This document shows, piece by piece, positions 24,600-32,945 of a stretch of 58,543 nt of DNA. The notes beneath the pieces were generated by a model. That model saw nothing but the letters and a program-made list of their open reading frames with translations. It ran no database searches and was not told the origin of the DNA. Origin of the DNA: Bacillota bacterium (GTDB taxonomy: Bacteria; Bacillota; Sulfobacillia; JAJYWN01; JAJZPE01). The DNA is taken from the NCBI GenBank assembly GCA_036504675.1, contig DASXUT010000067.1, forward strand, positions 1-58,543. Direction: 5' to 3'. The stretch's first letter is position 1, and every line of letters starts with the position of its first letter. The translations under genes and the position numbers were made by a program.

Positions 24600-25510
24600 G
24601 ACCTCACCACCCCCAGGAGGCCCCGGGGCATGAAGAGCACCGCCGAGACCAGGATGAAGCCGTAGATGATGCTGTAGCCGTATGGGATGTTGACCCGGAG
24701 GAACTCTTCGGCCACCTTCAGGACGAAGGTCCCGAGGAGGGGGCCGACGGTCGTGTGGAGGCCGCCGAAGACCGACATGACCACCGAATGGACGGCGACG
24801 TTGATGGAAAAGGCTTCGTACGGGATGGTCACCGTGATGTAGTGCAGGTAGAAGGCCCCGGCCACGGCCGGGAAGACGGAGGTCGCCCCGAAGGCCAGGA
24901 CCTTGTAGCGAACGGTGTCAACACCCATGACTTCGGCCAGGAGCGGCCGCTGGCGCGTGGCCTCGAAGGCGAGGCGGAGGCGGGACCGGGCGACCCACTC
25001 CGAGAAGAGCACGGCCGTGGCCAGGACGGCGAGGATGAGGAAGTAGGCCCTGACCCGGTCGCCACCGAAGAGCGGCGGCACCTGGACGCCCATGGCCCCG
25101 CCGGTGAGGCCCGGCGTCTGGAGGGCGATGGTCCGCAGGACCTCGCCGAAGGCCAGCGTGGCCACGGCCGTATAGATCCCGTGGAGGCGGAGGGTGAGGA
25201 GGCCCAAGCCCAAGGCGACCACCGCGGCGACCGCTCCGGCCAGGATGATCGAGGTCACGGCCGGCACGTGAAACCGGGTGAAGATGATCGCCGAGGCATA
25301 GGCGCCGAGTCCGAAGAAGCCCGAATGGGCCAGGGAGAGCTGGCCGGTCCGGGCCAGGACGTCCCAGGACAAAGCGAGGACGCCGTACATCACCGTGGCC
25401 AGGGCCAGGTGGAGGTAGTAGGGACCGGTGATGAACGGGAGGGCCACCAGGACGAGGGCCAGGGCGGCCCAGCCCCAATAGCGCTTGGTGATAGGTCTGA
25501 GGGAGGCCAC
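24548..25510 (-). CDS. livM: HAAT importer permease LivM
   Basis: 320 residues from GTG 25510, directly after the livH stop. It has about eight to ten hydrophobic segments. [26 protein letters not shown] near residues 48-75 is the family signature, and [20 protein letters not shown] holds the cytoplasmic coupling motif. The C-terminal 20 basic residues ([12 protein letters not shown]) run into livG and may be an extension by loss of an earlier stop. Confidence 0.93.
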   Translation of the reverse strand: MASLRPITKRYWGWAALALVLVALPFITGPYYLHLALATVMYGVLALSWDVLARTGQLSLAHSGFFGLGAYASAIIFTRFHVPAVTSIILAGAVAAVVALGLGLLTLRLHGIYTAVATLAFGEVLRTIALQTPGLTGGAMGVQVPPLFGGDRVRAYFLILAVLATAVLFSEWVARSRLRLAFEATRQRPLLAEVMGVDTVRYKVLAFGATSVFPAVAGAFYLHYITVTIPYEAFSINVAVHSVVMSVFGGLHTTVGPLLGTFVLKVAEEFLRVNIPYGYSIIYGFILVSAVLFMPRGLLGVVRSWRPSWPRKRSASASAD

Positions 25511-26371
25511 CTAGCGTTCCACCCCCTTCGGCCGTAAGGTCAGGACGAGCAAGATCAGGACGAAGAAGACCCCTTCGGACCACCCCGACCCCTGCGGGAC
25601 ATAGGTCCCGACGAGGGATTCGGCCACTCCCAGGAGCAGGCTGGCCCAGATGACGCCGTTCATGTTGCCCAGGCCGGCGAGGACGACGATGCAGAAGGCC
25701 TTGAGGGTAAACTCCATTCCGATCAGGGGTTGGGCGTAGAGGATCATCGCCAGCATCACCCCGGCCATCCCGGCCAGCGCGGCGGAGATGCCGAAGGCGA
25801 CCATGTAGACGTCCTCGACCTCGATGCCCACCAGCGAGGCACCGTCGCGGCTCTGGCTGACGGCCCGCATCGCCTTGCCCAGGCGGGTCCTGGCCAGCAG
25901 GAGGTAGAGCAAGAGGACGAGGCCGAAGCCGACGACGAAGGTGATCATCCGGCCCAGCCCGACGGAGACGCCGCCGTAGGCCAGGGCCACCGAACGGTAG
26001 GGGGACGCGGTCCCCCGCGGATCCCCGGTCCACAGGATCAGGGCCAGGTTCTGGAAGATCACCGAGAGGCCGAAGGTCAGGAGCAACTGGTTGATCTCGG
26101 GGGCCCCGAGGACCCGCCTGATCGTCCCCCGGTAGACCAGGGCGCCGAGGGCGAAGAGGAGGACGGCGGCAAGCGGGAGGGAGAGGAGGGGGTCGATCCC
26201 GAGGATGGTGAAGGCGAAGACGGCCAGGTAAGCCCCGAGCATCAGGAACTCGCCGTGGGCGAAGTTGAGGATGCCGAGGACCCCGACGGCCAGGGCCAAC
26301 CCGATCGAGGTCAGGGCATAGAGGCCCGAACGGAGGATGCCGTTGAGCAGAGTCTGCAGGAAGACGGGCAA
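25511..26371 (-). CDS. livH: HAAT importer permease LivH
   Basis: 286 residues. Reads LQTLLNGILRSGLYALTSIGLALAVGVLGILNFAHGEFLMLGAY (shown by position: residues 5-48), with the conserved NFAHGEF motif. MRAVSQSRDGASLVGI is the EAA-like coupling loop. The start is uncertain: the in-frame TTG at 26371 gives a normal N-terminus but its ribosome site is poor. Confidence 0.92.
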   Translation of the reverse strand: MPVFLQTLLNGILRSGLYALTSIGLALAVGVLGILNFAHGEFLMLGAYLAVFAFTILGIDPLLSLPLAAVLLFALGALVYRGTIRRVLGAPEINQLLLTFGLSVIFQNLALILWTGDPRGTASPYRSVALAYGGVSVGLGRMITFVVGFGLVLLLYLLLARTRLGKAMRAVSQSRDGASLVGIEVEDVYMVAFGISAALAGMAGVMLAMILYAQPLIGMEFTLKAFCIVVLAGLGNMNGVIWASLLLGVAESLVGTYVPQGSGWSEGVFFVLILLVLTLRPKGVER

Positions 26372-26393
26372 ACCCTCGATGACCTTTCCCCCC

Positions 26394-27446
26394 TTAACCC
26401 CAGCGGATGCAGCTGGCTCCCCAGGTGTAACCGGTGCCGGCCCCGGTCACCACGGCCACCTGGCCCGGTTTCAGCAGACCCCGCTCGGAGGCTTCCTTGA
26501 GGACGATGATCTGATCGGCCGCCTGGACGTGTCCGTACTCTTCGAGATAGAAGGTCTGGTCCCAGGTCAGCCCGAGGGCCTTCAAGATGCCGTCGTGGAA
26601 GGACCGCTTCATGTGAGTGGCGCCGAAGAAGTCCACGTCGGGCACGGTGAGGCCGCTGCCGGCGATGGCCTGGCGGCAGACGGCGATGAAGTTCGGCAGG
26701 GAGACCGGGTCAAGCCGGCGCTTCATCTCCTCGACCCGGGGGATCTCGAAATGGTGCAGGCGCGGGTCAGTCTGGTCGTGCGTCTCCGGGCGGAAGCGGG
26801 AGCCCCCGACCGGCAGGTAGACGTCCTCGGCGAACTGGCCGTCGGTGATCACCGACGAGCCGAGGATCAGGTTCTTCTCCCAGCCGTGGCTGATGACCGC
26901 GGCCCCCGCTCCGTCGGCGAAGTTGAAAAGGAAGCGGCTGTCCTGGTTGCGGTAGTCGAGCAGATCCCCTTCCTTGCTGCCGGCGACGATCAGGATGTGG
27001 CCGAGCCCCGGGTCGGCCAGGAGCATCTCCTTGGACAGCTTGAAGGCGAGAATGCCGGTGGCGCAAAGGGCCATGATCTCGAAGGCGAAGGCCCGTTTGG
27101 CCCCCAGAGCGTGCTGGATCTTGGCCCCGATCGGCCAGACGTGATAATCCTTGTACTCACTCCCGAAGTAGATGACCGCCCCGAGGTCCATCGGGTCGAG
27201 CTCGCCGAGGGCTTGGCGGGCGGCCGCGATGCACATGTCCGAGACGTGGAGTTCCGGCGGCGCCTTGGGCTTCCTGACGAACCCGAACTTCTGTCTGATG
27301 ACCTCCTCTGGGATCCCGGCTCGTTCGGCGACGTCGGCGGCGGTGAGGAAGCTATCGGGGATGAAGACGCCCAGCCGGCGGATGCCGACCGGGGGCTGAT
27401 GACCGGAGACGGGTCCGGGGGGTGCGCGGCGGTAGTCGGTGGTAAT
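26394..27446 (-). CDS. KAS III-like (FabH/HMG-CoA synthase-type) thiolase-fold enzyme
   Basis: Homology extends well upstream of the first ATG (27236). The in-frame codons before it read VGIRRLGVFIPDSFLTAADV and KFGFVRKPKAPPELHVSDM, the standard N-terminus of this family. Up to the in-frame TGA at 27471-27473 there is no ATG, GTG or TTG. The best start is ATT 27446, 10 bases after GGAGGTG, giving about 350 residues, the normal size. Catalytic Cys in IMALCATGI and His in FFGATHMKRSF; the third site reads EYGHVQAADQI, with His where FabH has Asn. It condenses or thiolyses an acyl-CoA. First gene of the liv operon, so it likely acts on the CoA ester made by the ligase. Confidence 0.82.
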   Translation of the reverse strand: MTTDYRRAPPGPVSGHQPPVGIRRLGVFIPDSFLTAADVAERAGIPEEVIRQKFGFVRKPKAPPELHVSDMCIAAARQALGELDPMDLGAVIYFGSEYKDYHVWPIGAKIQHALGAKRAFAFEIMALCATGILAFKLSKEMLLADPGLGHILIVAGSKEGDLLDYRNQDSRFLFNFADGAGAAVISHGWEKNLILGSSVITDGQFAEDVYLPVGGSRFRPETHDQTDPRLHHFEIPRVEEMKRRLDPVSLPNFIAVCRQAIAGSGLTVPDVDFFGATHMKRSFHDGILKALGLTWDQTFYLEEYGHVQAADQIIVLKEASERGLLKPGQVAVVTGAGTGYTWGASCIRWG

Positions 27447-27497
27447 CGCCCATTCACCTCCGAGGTCGGCTCATCGAGGGCCCACGAGGGGCGCCCC

Positions 27498-27519
27498 AAC
27501 CTGACAGCTGATTCAGGTT
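27498..27519. promoter_or_regulatory. Inverted repeat upstream of the KAS III/liv operon
   Basis: AACCTGA (27498-27504) and TCAGGTT (27513-27519) are a perfect 7-bp inverted repeat with 8 bases between, about 50 bases before the operon start. Suitable for the TetR-family regulator of the operon, or a hairpin in the leader. No convincing -35/-10 pair was found beside it. Confidence 0.35.
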
Positions 27520-27710
27520 GCATGTTCAGACTTTTCGACGGAGGGGTGGGGAATCCTTCTCCGATTGGGCTAATGTTGCCAACTTTCCGTTAAATTCCCA
27601 GCTAGACACGGACCCCGGCAGGGTTTCGGCCGGCCTCGGAGAAAGACGAAAGGGTCGGGAACGGCCGGGCCCCACAAATCAGCCGGGTCCCGAAGAAGGG
27701 AGGCCACCAC

Positions 27711-28442
27711 TTGGGCGCGCCCCGACCACGGCCCTCACCCACGCCTGAGCCACCCGCCCCGCTAGCGGAGGGGCCGCGGACCCTGAGCCTCGAAGTGCCG
27801 GTTGACGCCGAGCGAGTCGCGGCCTGCCTTGGACCGGTCGACCGGGTCAAGGCCCGCCCGCCTTTGGTCGGTGCGGTGGACGAGGCCGTGGCCCTGGCCG
27901 CGAGGCTCGTTCGGGCCAGGGCGGTGTTGGCCGCGGTGCGGGCACCGACGGCCTGCCGGCCGACCGCGGGTCCCCGGGCCGGGGCCTGGTCAACGGTTCC
28001 GTGGGCGGTCTTCTTCGCCGCGACCATCGGGCCGGACTTGGAAGCGACGGCCTCGGCCGAGGCGGCGGCCGGGAGACTGCTCCGGGCAGTGGCTATAGAT
28101 GCCGCCGGCTCGGCGGCATCCCTGGGACTGGCCGACGCCGTCGTCCACCGACTGGCCACCGGTCTGCTGGACGGGACCGGTCTGGGGCCGATCCTGCTGG
28201 CCTTCCCGGGCGATGACGGCTTCCCCATGGAGGCCCAACCGTTGATCATCCGGGCCCTCCCGGCCGAGCAGCTGGAGGCCATCGGCCTGCGACTGCTGAC
28301 GTCCGGGGCCCTCAGCCCGCTGAAATCGATCGCCGGGGTGATCGGTCTCTCGGCCCAGCCGGGCGCCGTTCCTTCGGGCGACCGCTCCTGCGAAGGCTGT
28401 CCGTCCAGGGAACGATGCACCTTCAGAAGGTCCAGCGTCTGA
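27711..28442 (+). CDS. MetH-activation-domain-like protein (corrinoid protein partner)
   Basis: 243 residues from TTG 27711, with AAGGGAGG 7 bases upstream. Core residues WAVFFAATIGPDLEA, RAVAIDAAGSAASLGLADAV, then MEAQPLIIRALP, SGALSPLKSIAGVIGL and a C-terminal CEGCPSRERCTFR. These follow the vitamin B12-dependent methionine synthase activation-domain family as stand-alone proteins with a terminal Cys motif. In MetH that domain binds SAM and remethylates cob(II)alamin. Next to a corrinoid methyltransferase operon it probably reactivates or assists that corrinoid protein (inference). The N-terminal 60 residues are Pro/Ala-rich and not recognised. Confidence 0.75.
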   Translation: MGAPRPRPSPTPEPPAPLAEGPRTLSLEVPVDAERVAACLGPVDRVKARPPLVGAVDEAVALAARLVRARAVLAAVRAPTACRPTAGPRAGAWSTVPWAVFFAATIGPDLEATASAEAAAGRLLRAVAIDAAGSAASLGLADAVVHRLATGLLDGTGLGPILLAFPGDDGFPMEAQPLIIRALPAEQLEAIGLRLLTSGALSPLKSIAGVIGLSAQPGAVPSGDRSCEGCPSRERCTFRRSSV

Positions 28443-28521
28443 CCATCTTCCGCCGGCCCCGGTCACTTCACGGGGGATCGCCGTGGAGACCGGCCGGATC
28501 GTGGCCGATCAAACCAATGAG

Positions 28522-28556
28522 AAGCCCCTCCTGTCCGAAGGCAGGAGGGGCTTTTT
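28522..28556 (+). terminator. Rho-independent terminator between convergent genes
   Basis: AAGCCCCTCCTG and CAGGAGGGGCTT pair over 12 bp, loop of 8, followed by TTTTT on the + strand. Ends the MetH-activation-like gene; kamA converges 15 bases further on. Confidence 0.85.
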
Positions 28557-28570
28557 CGGGTCGAGTCCGG

Positions 28571-29887
28571 TCAATGGTGCTCGTCCTCGGGCCGGTGCTC
28601 ATGTTCGAACTCGTGCCGGCGCTTGGCCCGACTCAGTCCGACCGGTTCGACGCTCAGGGCGTCGCCGCGGAAGAGGACCCCGACCCCCTGGCTCAAGGCC
28701 GAATGGTCGGTCCCGCAGACGGGGCACTTCCCGTCCGGACCCTTGCGGTGGGCGGCCGCGTCGGCTTCGGCCACGCCGGCCGGCTCGTTGTAGACGGTCA
28801 GGGTCCCTTCGTAGTTGCGCAGAACATACTGCCCGGGAGCCTGGGAGATGAGGTACTGTGGACTGACCGGGATCTTCCCGGCTCCGCCGGGGCCGTCGAT
28901 GGCGAAGGTCGGGACGGCCAGCCCCGAGGTGTGCCCGCGGAGCATCTCGATGATCTCGATGCCCCGGGCGACCGGCGCCCGGAAGTGCGACAGCCCTTGT
29001 GAGAGGTCGCACTGGTAGAGGTAGTACGGGCGGATGCGGGCCTTGAGGAGCCCATGGACCAGTTGACGCATGACCACCGGACAGTCGTTGATCCCGCGGA
29101 GGAGGACGGTCTGGTTGCCCAGGGGGATGCCCGCGTCGGCCAGCCGGGCGCAGGCCTCCAGGGACGCCGGGGTCAGCTCCTTTGGGTGGTTGAAGTGCGT
29201 GTTGACGAAGAAGGGGTGATACTTGGCGAGGATCCTGACCAGTTCAGGGGTGATCCGCTGGGGCATGACCACCGGCGTCCTGGTGCCGATCCTGATGATC
29301 TCGACGTGCGGGATGTCCCGCAGGCTCCTGATGACGTACTCGAGCCGGTCGTCGTCGAGGGTTAGCGGGTCGCCGCCCGAGAGGACGACGTCGCGGACGA
29401 CCGGTGTCCGGCGGACGTAGTCGACGGCCGCGTCGATCTCTTCCTGGGTCCGTGGACGGTCGTTCTGGCCGGCCCACCGGCGGCGGGTGCAGTGGCGACA
29501 GTACATCGAACACTGGTCGGAGACGAGGAGCAGGACCCGGTCGGGGTAACGGTGGGTGAGGCCGGGGGCCGGCGAGTCGATGTCCTCGAAGAGCGGGTCC
29601 TCGAGGTCCTCCGGGGCGAACTTCAGTTCATTGATGGTCGGGATGGCCTGCCGGCGGATGGGGTCGTGCGGGTCATCCGGATCGATCAACGAGGCATAGT
29701 GCGGCGTGACGGCCATCCGCAGGGTCTCGAGACAACGTTTGACCCCGTGCTTCTCTTCGGGGGTCAGGTCGACCACGCCTTCGAGGTCCTCGACGGTCAT
29801 CAGCCGGTTGCGGATCTGCCAATGCCAATCGTGCCAGTCCTTTTCGCTGACGTTGGTGAAGCGAGGGATCGAGTAGTAGTCCCTCAT
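28571..29887 (-). CDS. kamA: Lysine 2,3-aminomutase
   Basis: 438 residues from ATG 29887, overlapping the activator stop (ATGA) with GGAGGAAGACAGG upstream. Radical SAM Cys at 126, 130 and 133 (CSMYCRHC). PLP Lys in PGGAGKIP at 338. D294 in YQCDLSQGLSHFR and D331 match the two Asp residues that bind the lysine amino group in the clostridial enzyme (D293, D330, K337), so lysine rather than glutamate is the likely substrate. CPVC near the C-terminus fits the structural zinc site. It converts L-lysine to beta-lysine. No other lysine fermentation genes are present; it ends an MttB-type operon. Confidence 0.93.
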   Translation of the reverse strand: MRDYYSIPRFTNVSEKDWHDWHWQIRNRLMTVEDLEGVVDLTPEEKHGVKRCLETLRMAVTPHYASLIDPDDPHDPIRRQAIPTINELKFAPEDLEDPLFEDIDSPAPGLTHRYPDRVLLLVSDQCSMYCRHCTRRRWAGQNDRPRTQEEIDAAVDYVRRTPVVRDVVLSGGDPLTLDDDRLEYVIRSLRDIPHVEIIRIGTRTPVVMPQRITPELVRILAKYHPFFVNTHFNHPKELTPASLEACARLADAGIPLGNQTVLLRGINDCPVVMRQLVHGLLKARIRPYYLYQCDLSQGLSHFRAPVARGIEIIEMLRGHTSGLAVPTFAIDGPGGAGKIPVSPQYLISQAPGQYVLRNYEGTLTVYNEPAGVAEADAAAHRKGPDGKCPVCGTDHSALSQGVGVLFRGDALSVEPVGLSRAKRRHEFEHEHRPEDEHH

Positions 29888-31365
29888 CCTGTCTTCCTCC
29901 TTGCTGAGCCGGAGAGGCCGAGGACCTGCAGCTTGTATTGGAGCGTCGTTCGCGGTACGCCCAGGCTGGTCGCCGCGCGCGAGACATTGCCGCCGGCCTC
30001 GTTGAGGGCGCCCTCGATCAGCTGGCGCTCGTAGGCCGCGATGGCCAGATCGAGCCCGCCAAAGCCGGCCGGCCGGCCGCTGGGCATCGGCGGCGGCCCG
30101 GCGATGACCGTCGGCCCGAGGGGTCCGCCGGCCTGCTCGAAAGGTTCGCCGCGGACAGTTGCCGGCAGGTGACAGAGGTCGATGATCGGCTCGCCGGCCA
30201 GAGCCATCGCTCCTTCGATGGCGTTGGCCAGTTCGCGGACGTTCCCGGGCCAACGGTGGTTGAGCAAGGCGTCCATCGCCTTCGGGGTGCAACCGCGGAC
30301 GGCCAAGCCCAGCCGAGCATTGCCCCGCCGGAGCATGTGCTCGACGAGGAGGGGGATGTCGCTTCGACGTTCCCGAAGCGGCGGCAGGCCCAGGTTAACG
30401 GCGCTCAGACGGTAGTAGAGGTCCGCGCGGAGCTGGCCGTCGGCGATGGCTCGGTCGGGAGCCAGGCTGCTCGAGGAGATCAAGCGGATGTCGACCGCGC
30501 GCACCTTGAGGTCGCCCAGCCGCCGCACCTCGCCCGTTTCGACCACCCGGAGCAGCTTGCTCTGTAGGGGGAGGGGCATCGTGTTGAGCTCGTCGAGGTA
30601 GAGGGTCCCACCCGAGGCCATCTCGAAGAGGCCCGGGCGGTCGGTGGCCCCGGTGAAACCGCCGCGCGTCGTCCCGAAGAAGATCCCTTCGAGCAGCGTC
30701 TCCGGGAGGGCGCTGCAGTTCTGGGCGAGGAAGGGGCCGTTGTGCCGATGGCTGGCCGAGTGGATTGCTTCGACCAGCAGCTCTTTGCCCGTCCCGGTCT
30801 CGCCGTAGACGAAGACCGGCAGGGTGGTGGCGGCCGCCTTGGCGGCGGCCTCTTGGACCGAGGTGAGCTTGGGGTCGCGTCCGATGATGCTGTCGAAGGT
30901 GTAGCGGGCGCCGAGGCCCGCCTGCGCCCGCCCGGCCGGGCGCGGCGGGTAGAGTTCTTCCCGGAGGTTGCTGATGGTGTCCGACAGTTCCTTGACCGAG
31001 GTGATGTCGCGGGAAATCTCCAGGGCCCCGACGAGGTCCGGCCCGTCCCAGATGGGGACGGTGGTGTTGATGCAGTGAATGGCCGTGCCCTTTCGGGTGA
31101 CATAGGTCTGCTGCTGATTGAGGATGGGCTTCCGGGTCCGCAGGACCAGGAGCAGCGTGCTGGTCTCCCGGCTGAGCGAGGGATAGACCTGCAGGAGATG
31201 CTTGCCGATGACTTCAAACTGGTCGAGGCCGTCCAGCCTGGCCGCGGCGGGGCTGTAATAAGTGGTGAACCCCTCGGTGTTGACGATGTGGATGGCCTCG
31301 TCCACCGTGGCCAGGATGGACTTCAAGACGACGCCGTCGATGCCCCTTTCGGGTGTGTCTCCCAT
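29884..31365 (-). CDS. Sigma-54-dependent activator with PAS domain
   Basis: 493 residues. PAS domain about residues 10-125 (EAIHIVNTEGFTTYYSPAAA), AAA+ domain 155-390 with Walker A GETGTGKE (188-195), Walker B TLYLDEL (254-260) and a C-terminal Fis-type HTH (NEAGGNVSRAATSLGVPRTT). The sigma-54 contact loop reads GGFTGA (235-240), whereas GAFTGA is nearly universal. There is no receiver domain, so it senses a small molecule or redox state through PAS. It lies in the operon whose first gene has a perfect -24/-12 promoter, so it probably activates its own operon. Confidence 0.95.
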   Translation of the reverse strand: MGDTPERGIDGVVLKSILATVDEAIHIVNTEGFTTYYSPAAARLDGLDQFEVIGKHLLQVYPSLSRETSTLLLVLRTRKPILNQQQTYVTRKGTAIHCINTTVPIWDGPDLVGALEISRDITSVKELSDTISNLREELYPPRPAGRAQAGLGARYTFDSIIGRDPKLTSVQEAAAKAAATTLPVFVYGETGTGKELLVEAIHSASHRHNGPFLAQNCSALPETLLEGIFFGTTRGGFTGATDRPGLFEMASGGTLYLDELNTMPLPLQSKLLRVVETGEVRRLGDLKVRAVDIRLISSSSLAPDRAIADGQLRADLYYRLSAVNLGLPPLRERRSDIPLLVEHMLRRGNARLGLAVRGCTPKAMDALLNHRWPGNVRELANAIEGAMALAGEPIIDLCHLPATVRGEPFEQAGGPLGPTVIAGPPPMPSGRPAGFGGLDLAIAAYERQLIEGALNEAGGNVSRAATSLGVPRTTLQYKLQVLGLSGSARRKTG

Positions 31366-31375
31366 AGACTCGCTC

Positions 31376-32194
31376 CTATTTTGAGCCCTTGGCCGCGTCT
31401 CCGCCGAGCCTTCCCTGCCGATGGGCGGTCAGGTAGGCGCGACAGAACCGGTCCTGCCCGAGCAGTGACCGGGTGGCGGTCAAGTAGGCCATCTGTTCAG
31501 CGTCGAGAGGGTTCAGGATGGCCCCATCGAGCCCGGCGGCCATGGCCAGGACGAGGAAGGCCGTGTTCAAGAGCTTGCGGTTAGGCAACCCGTAAGACAC
31601 GTTGGACAACCCGCAGATCACGTGGACCCCGGGGAGTTGGTCCCGGATGGCCCGAATGGTGTCCAGGACGACCAGACCGTTGTCGGTGCCCGTACTGATC
31701 GGCTGGACCAGCGGATCGAGGAAGATGTCGTCCCTGGCCACCCCGGTCGAAGTCAGCTCTTCCACCAGTTGATTGGCGACTTCGAAGCGATACCCGGCGT
31801 CGACGGGGATGCCCTTGTCATCCATGCACAGACCGATGATCCTCGCCCCATACTTCGCCGGGAGGAGGCTCATCGCGGCGAACCGGTTCTTCTCCATGGT
31901 CACCGAGTTGATGATGGCCTTGCCCCGATGGACTTCGAGGGAGGCGGCGACCGCCCCGGCGTCGGCGCTATCGATGCAACATGGCTTGTCGACCGCCGAT
32001 TGGACCGTCCGGACCAGCCAGGACAGGGCTTCCTTCTCCTCGCCGACGAGGGTCCCGGCGTTGACGTCGATGTAGTCGGCCCCAGCCGCCGCCTGCCGGC
32101 GGGCCAGGTCCTGGATAGCCGCCGCGTCGCGGCTCTTGACGGCCTCCCCGACGGCCTTGCGGCTGGTGTTGATGAGTTCCCCGACGATGACCAC
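31376..32194 (-). CDS. Methyltetrahydrofolate:corrinoid methyltransferase (MtgA/AcsE-like)
   Basis: 272 residues from GTG 32194, with GAGGAG upstream. The open frame to 32299 is an overlap with the corrinoid protein gene. Pterin-binding (DHPS-like) TIM barrel: VGELINTSRK, AGADYIDVNAGT, CIDSADAGAV, KAIINSVTMEKNRF and ICGLSNVSYGLP. It exchanges a methyl group between methyl-Co(III) corrinoid protein and tetrahydrofolate. In MtgB-type systems this enzyme hands the methyl group from the amine to folate, feeding Wood-Ljungdahl or one-carbon oxidation. Confidence 0.93.
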   Translation of the reverse strand: MVIVGELINTSRKAVGEAVKSRDAAAIQDLARRQAAAGADYIDVNAGTLVGEEKEALSWLVRTVQSAVDKPCCIDSADAGAVAASLEVHRGKAIINSVTMEKNRFAAMSLLPAKYGARIIGLCMDDKGIPVDAGYRFEVANQLVEELTSTGVARDDIFLDPLVQPISTGTDNGLVVLDTIRAIRDQLPGVHVICGLSNVSYGLPNRKLLNTAFLVLAMAAGLDGAILNPLDAEQMAYLTATRSLLGQDRFCRAYLTAHRQGRLGGDAAKGSK

Positions 32195-32214
32195 TTGGAT
32201 CAGCTCCTCACAGA

Positions 32215-32868
32215 TCAGCTGCCGAGCAACTTCTTGGCCACGTTGACGGCGGCTACGGCGTCCTCGGCGTAGGCGTCGGCGCCGATCTTCTTGGCCCAAT
32301 CGCCGGTCACCGGGGCCCCGCCGACGATCACCTTCAGCCCGCCGCGGGCGCCGGCCGCGGCCAGGGCCTCGATGGTCTGCTGTTGCTTGGGCATGGTCGT
32401 GGTGAGGAGGGCCGACATGCCGACGAAGTCCGGCTTGAGCTCCTTGCTCTTGGCGACGAAAGCGTCCACCGGGACATTGGCCCCCAGGTCGGTGACGGTG
32501 AAGCCGGCCGCCTGCAAGAGAGCGCCGACGATGTTCTTGCCGATGGTGTGGATGTCGCCCTCGACCGTTCCGAGGAGGACATGACCCAGGGTCTTTCGGG
32601 CCTCGTGCTTTGCCCTCAACAGCGGGTCGATGACGGCCATCGCCGTCTGCATGGCCTCAGCCGAGGCGACCAGCTCCGGCAGGAAGTAGTCACCGCGGGC
32701 GAAGCGGCTCCCCGCCTCCTCGATTCCCGGGACGAGTCCCTTCTCCACGATCTCCAGGGGCTCGGCCCCTTCCTTCAGGGCTTCCTTGACGGCGGCATCG
32801 GCGTCCTCGATCAGGCCCTCGATGACGATGGCGGTGATCCGGTCGAGGCAAGCTGGCTTGTCGGTCAT
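32215..32868 (-). CDS. Corrinoid methyl-carrier protein (MtbC/MtgC-like)
   Basis: 217 residues. N-terminal helical cap (residues 1-90) with YFLPELVASAEAM, then the B12 domain with GDIHTIGKNIV (D105, H107, G110), the base-off/His-on motif, and VGMSALLTTTMPKQQQTI. The single carrier accepts methyl from the MttB-family enzyme and gives it to the folate methyltransferase. It lies 77 bases after the MttB gene. Confidence 0.95.
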   Translation of the reverse strand: MTDKPACLDRITAIVIEGLIEDADAAVKEALKEGAEPLEIVEKGLVPGIEEAGSRFARGDYFLPELVASAEAMQTAMAVIDPLLRAKHEARKTLGHVLLGTVEGDIHTIGKNIVGALLQAAGFTVTDLGANVPVDAFVAKSKELKPDFVGMSALLTTTMPKQQQTIEALAAAGARGGLKVIVGGAPVTGDWAKKIGADAYAEDAVAAVNVAKKLLGS

Positions 32869-32945
32869 TGGGCAGGCGCCTCCTTCTATCTATCGGTGTG
32901 ATCGCGCGTCATGTCGCGCGCTCGGGGCGGGTAAGCCCTGGGGGC

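Noticed and set aside
27540-27590. Possible sigma-54 promoter upstream of the KAS III/liv operon (TGGCAacattaGCC on the minus strand)
   Set aside because: The GG-to-GC distance is 8 bases rather than the required 10 and the TTGC element is missing.
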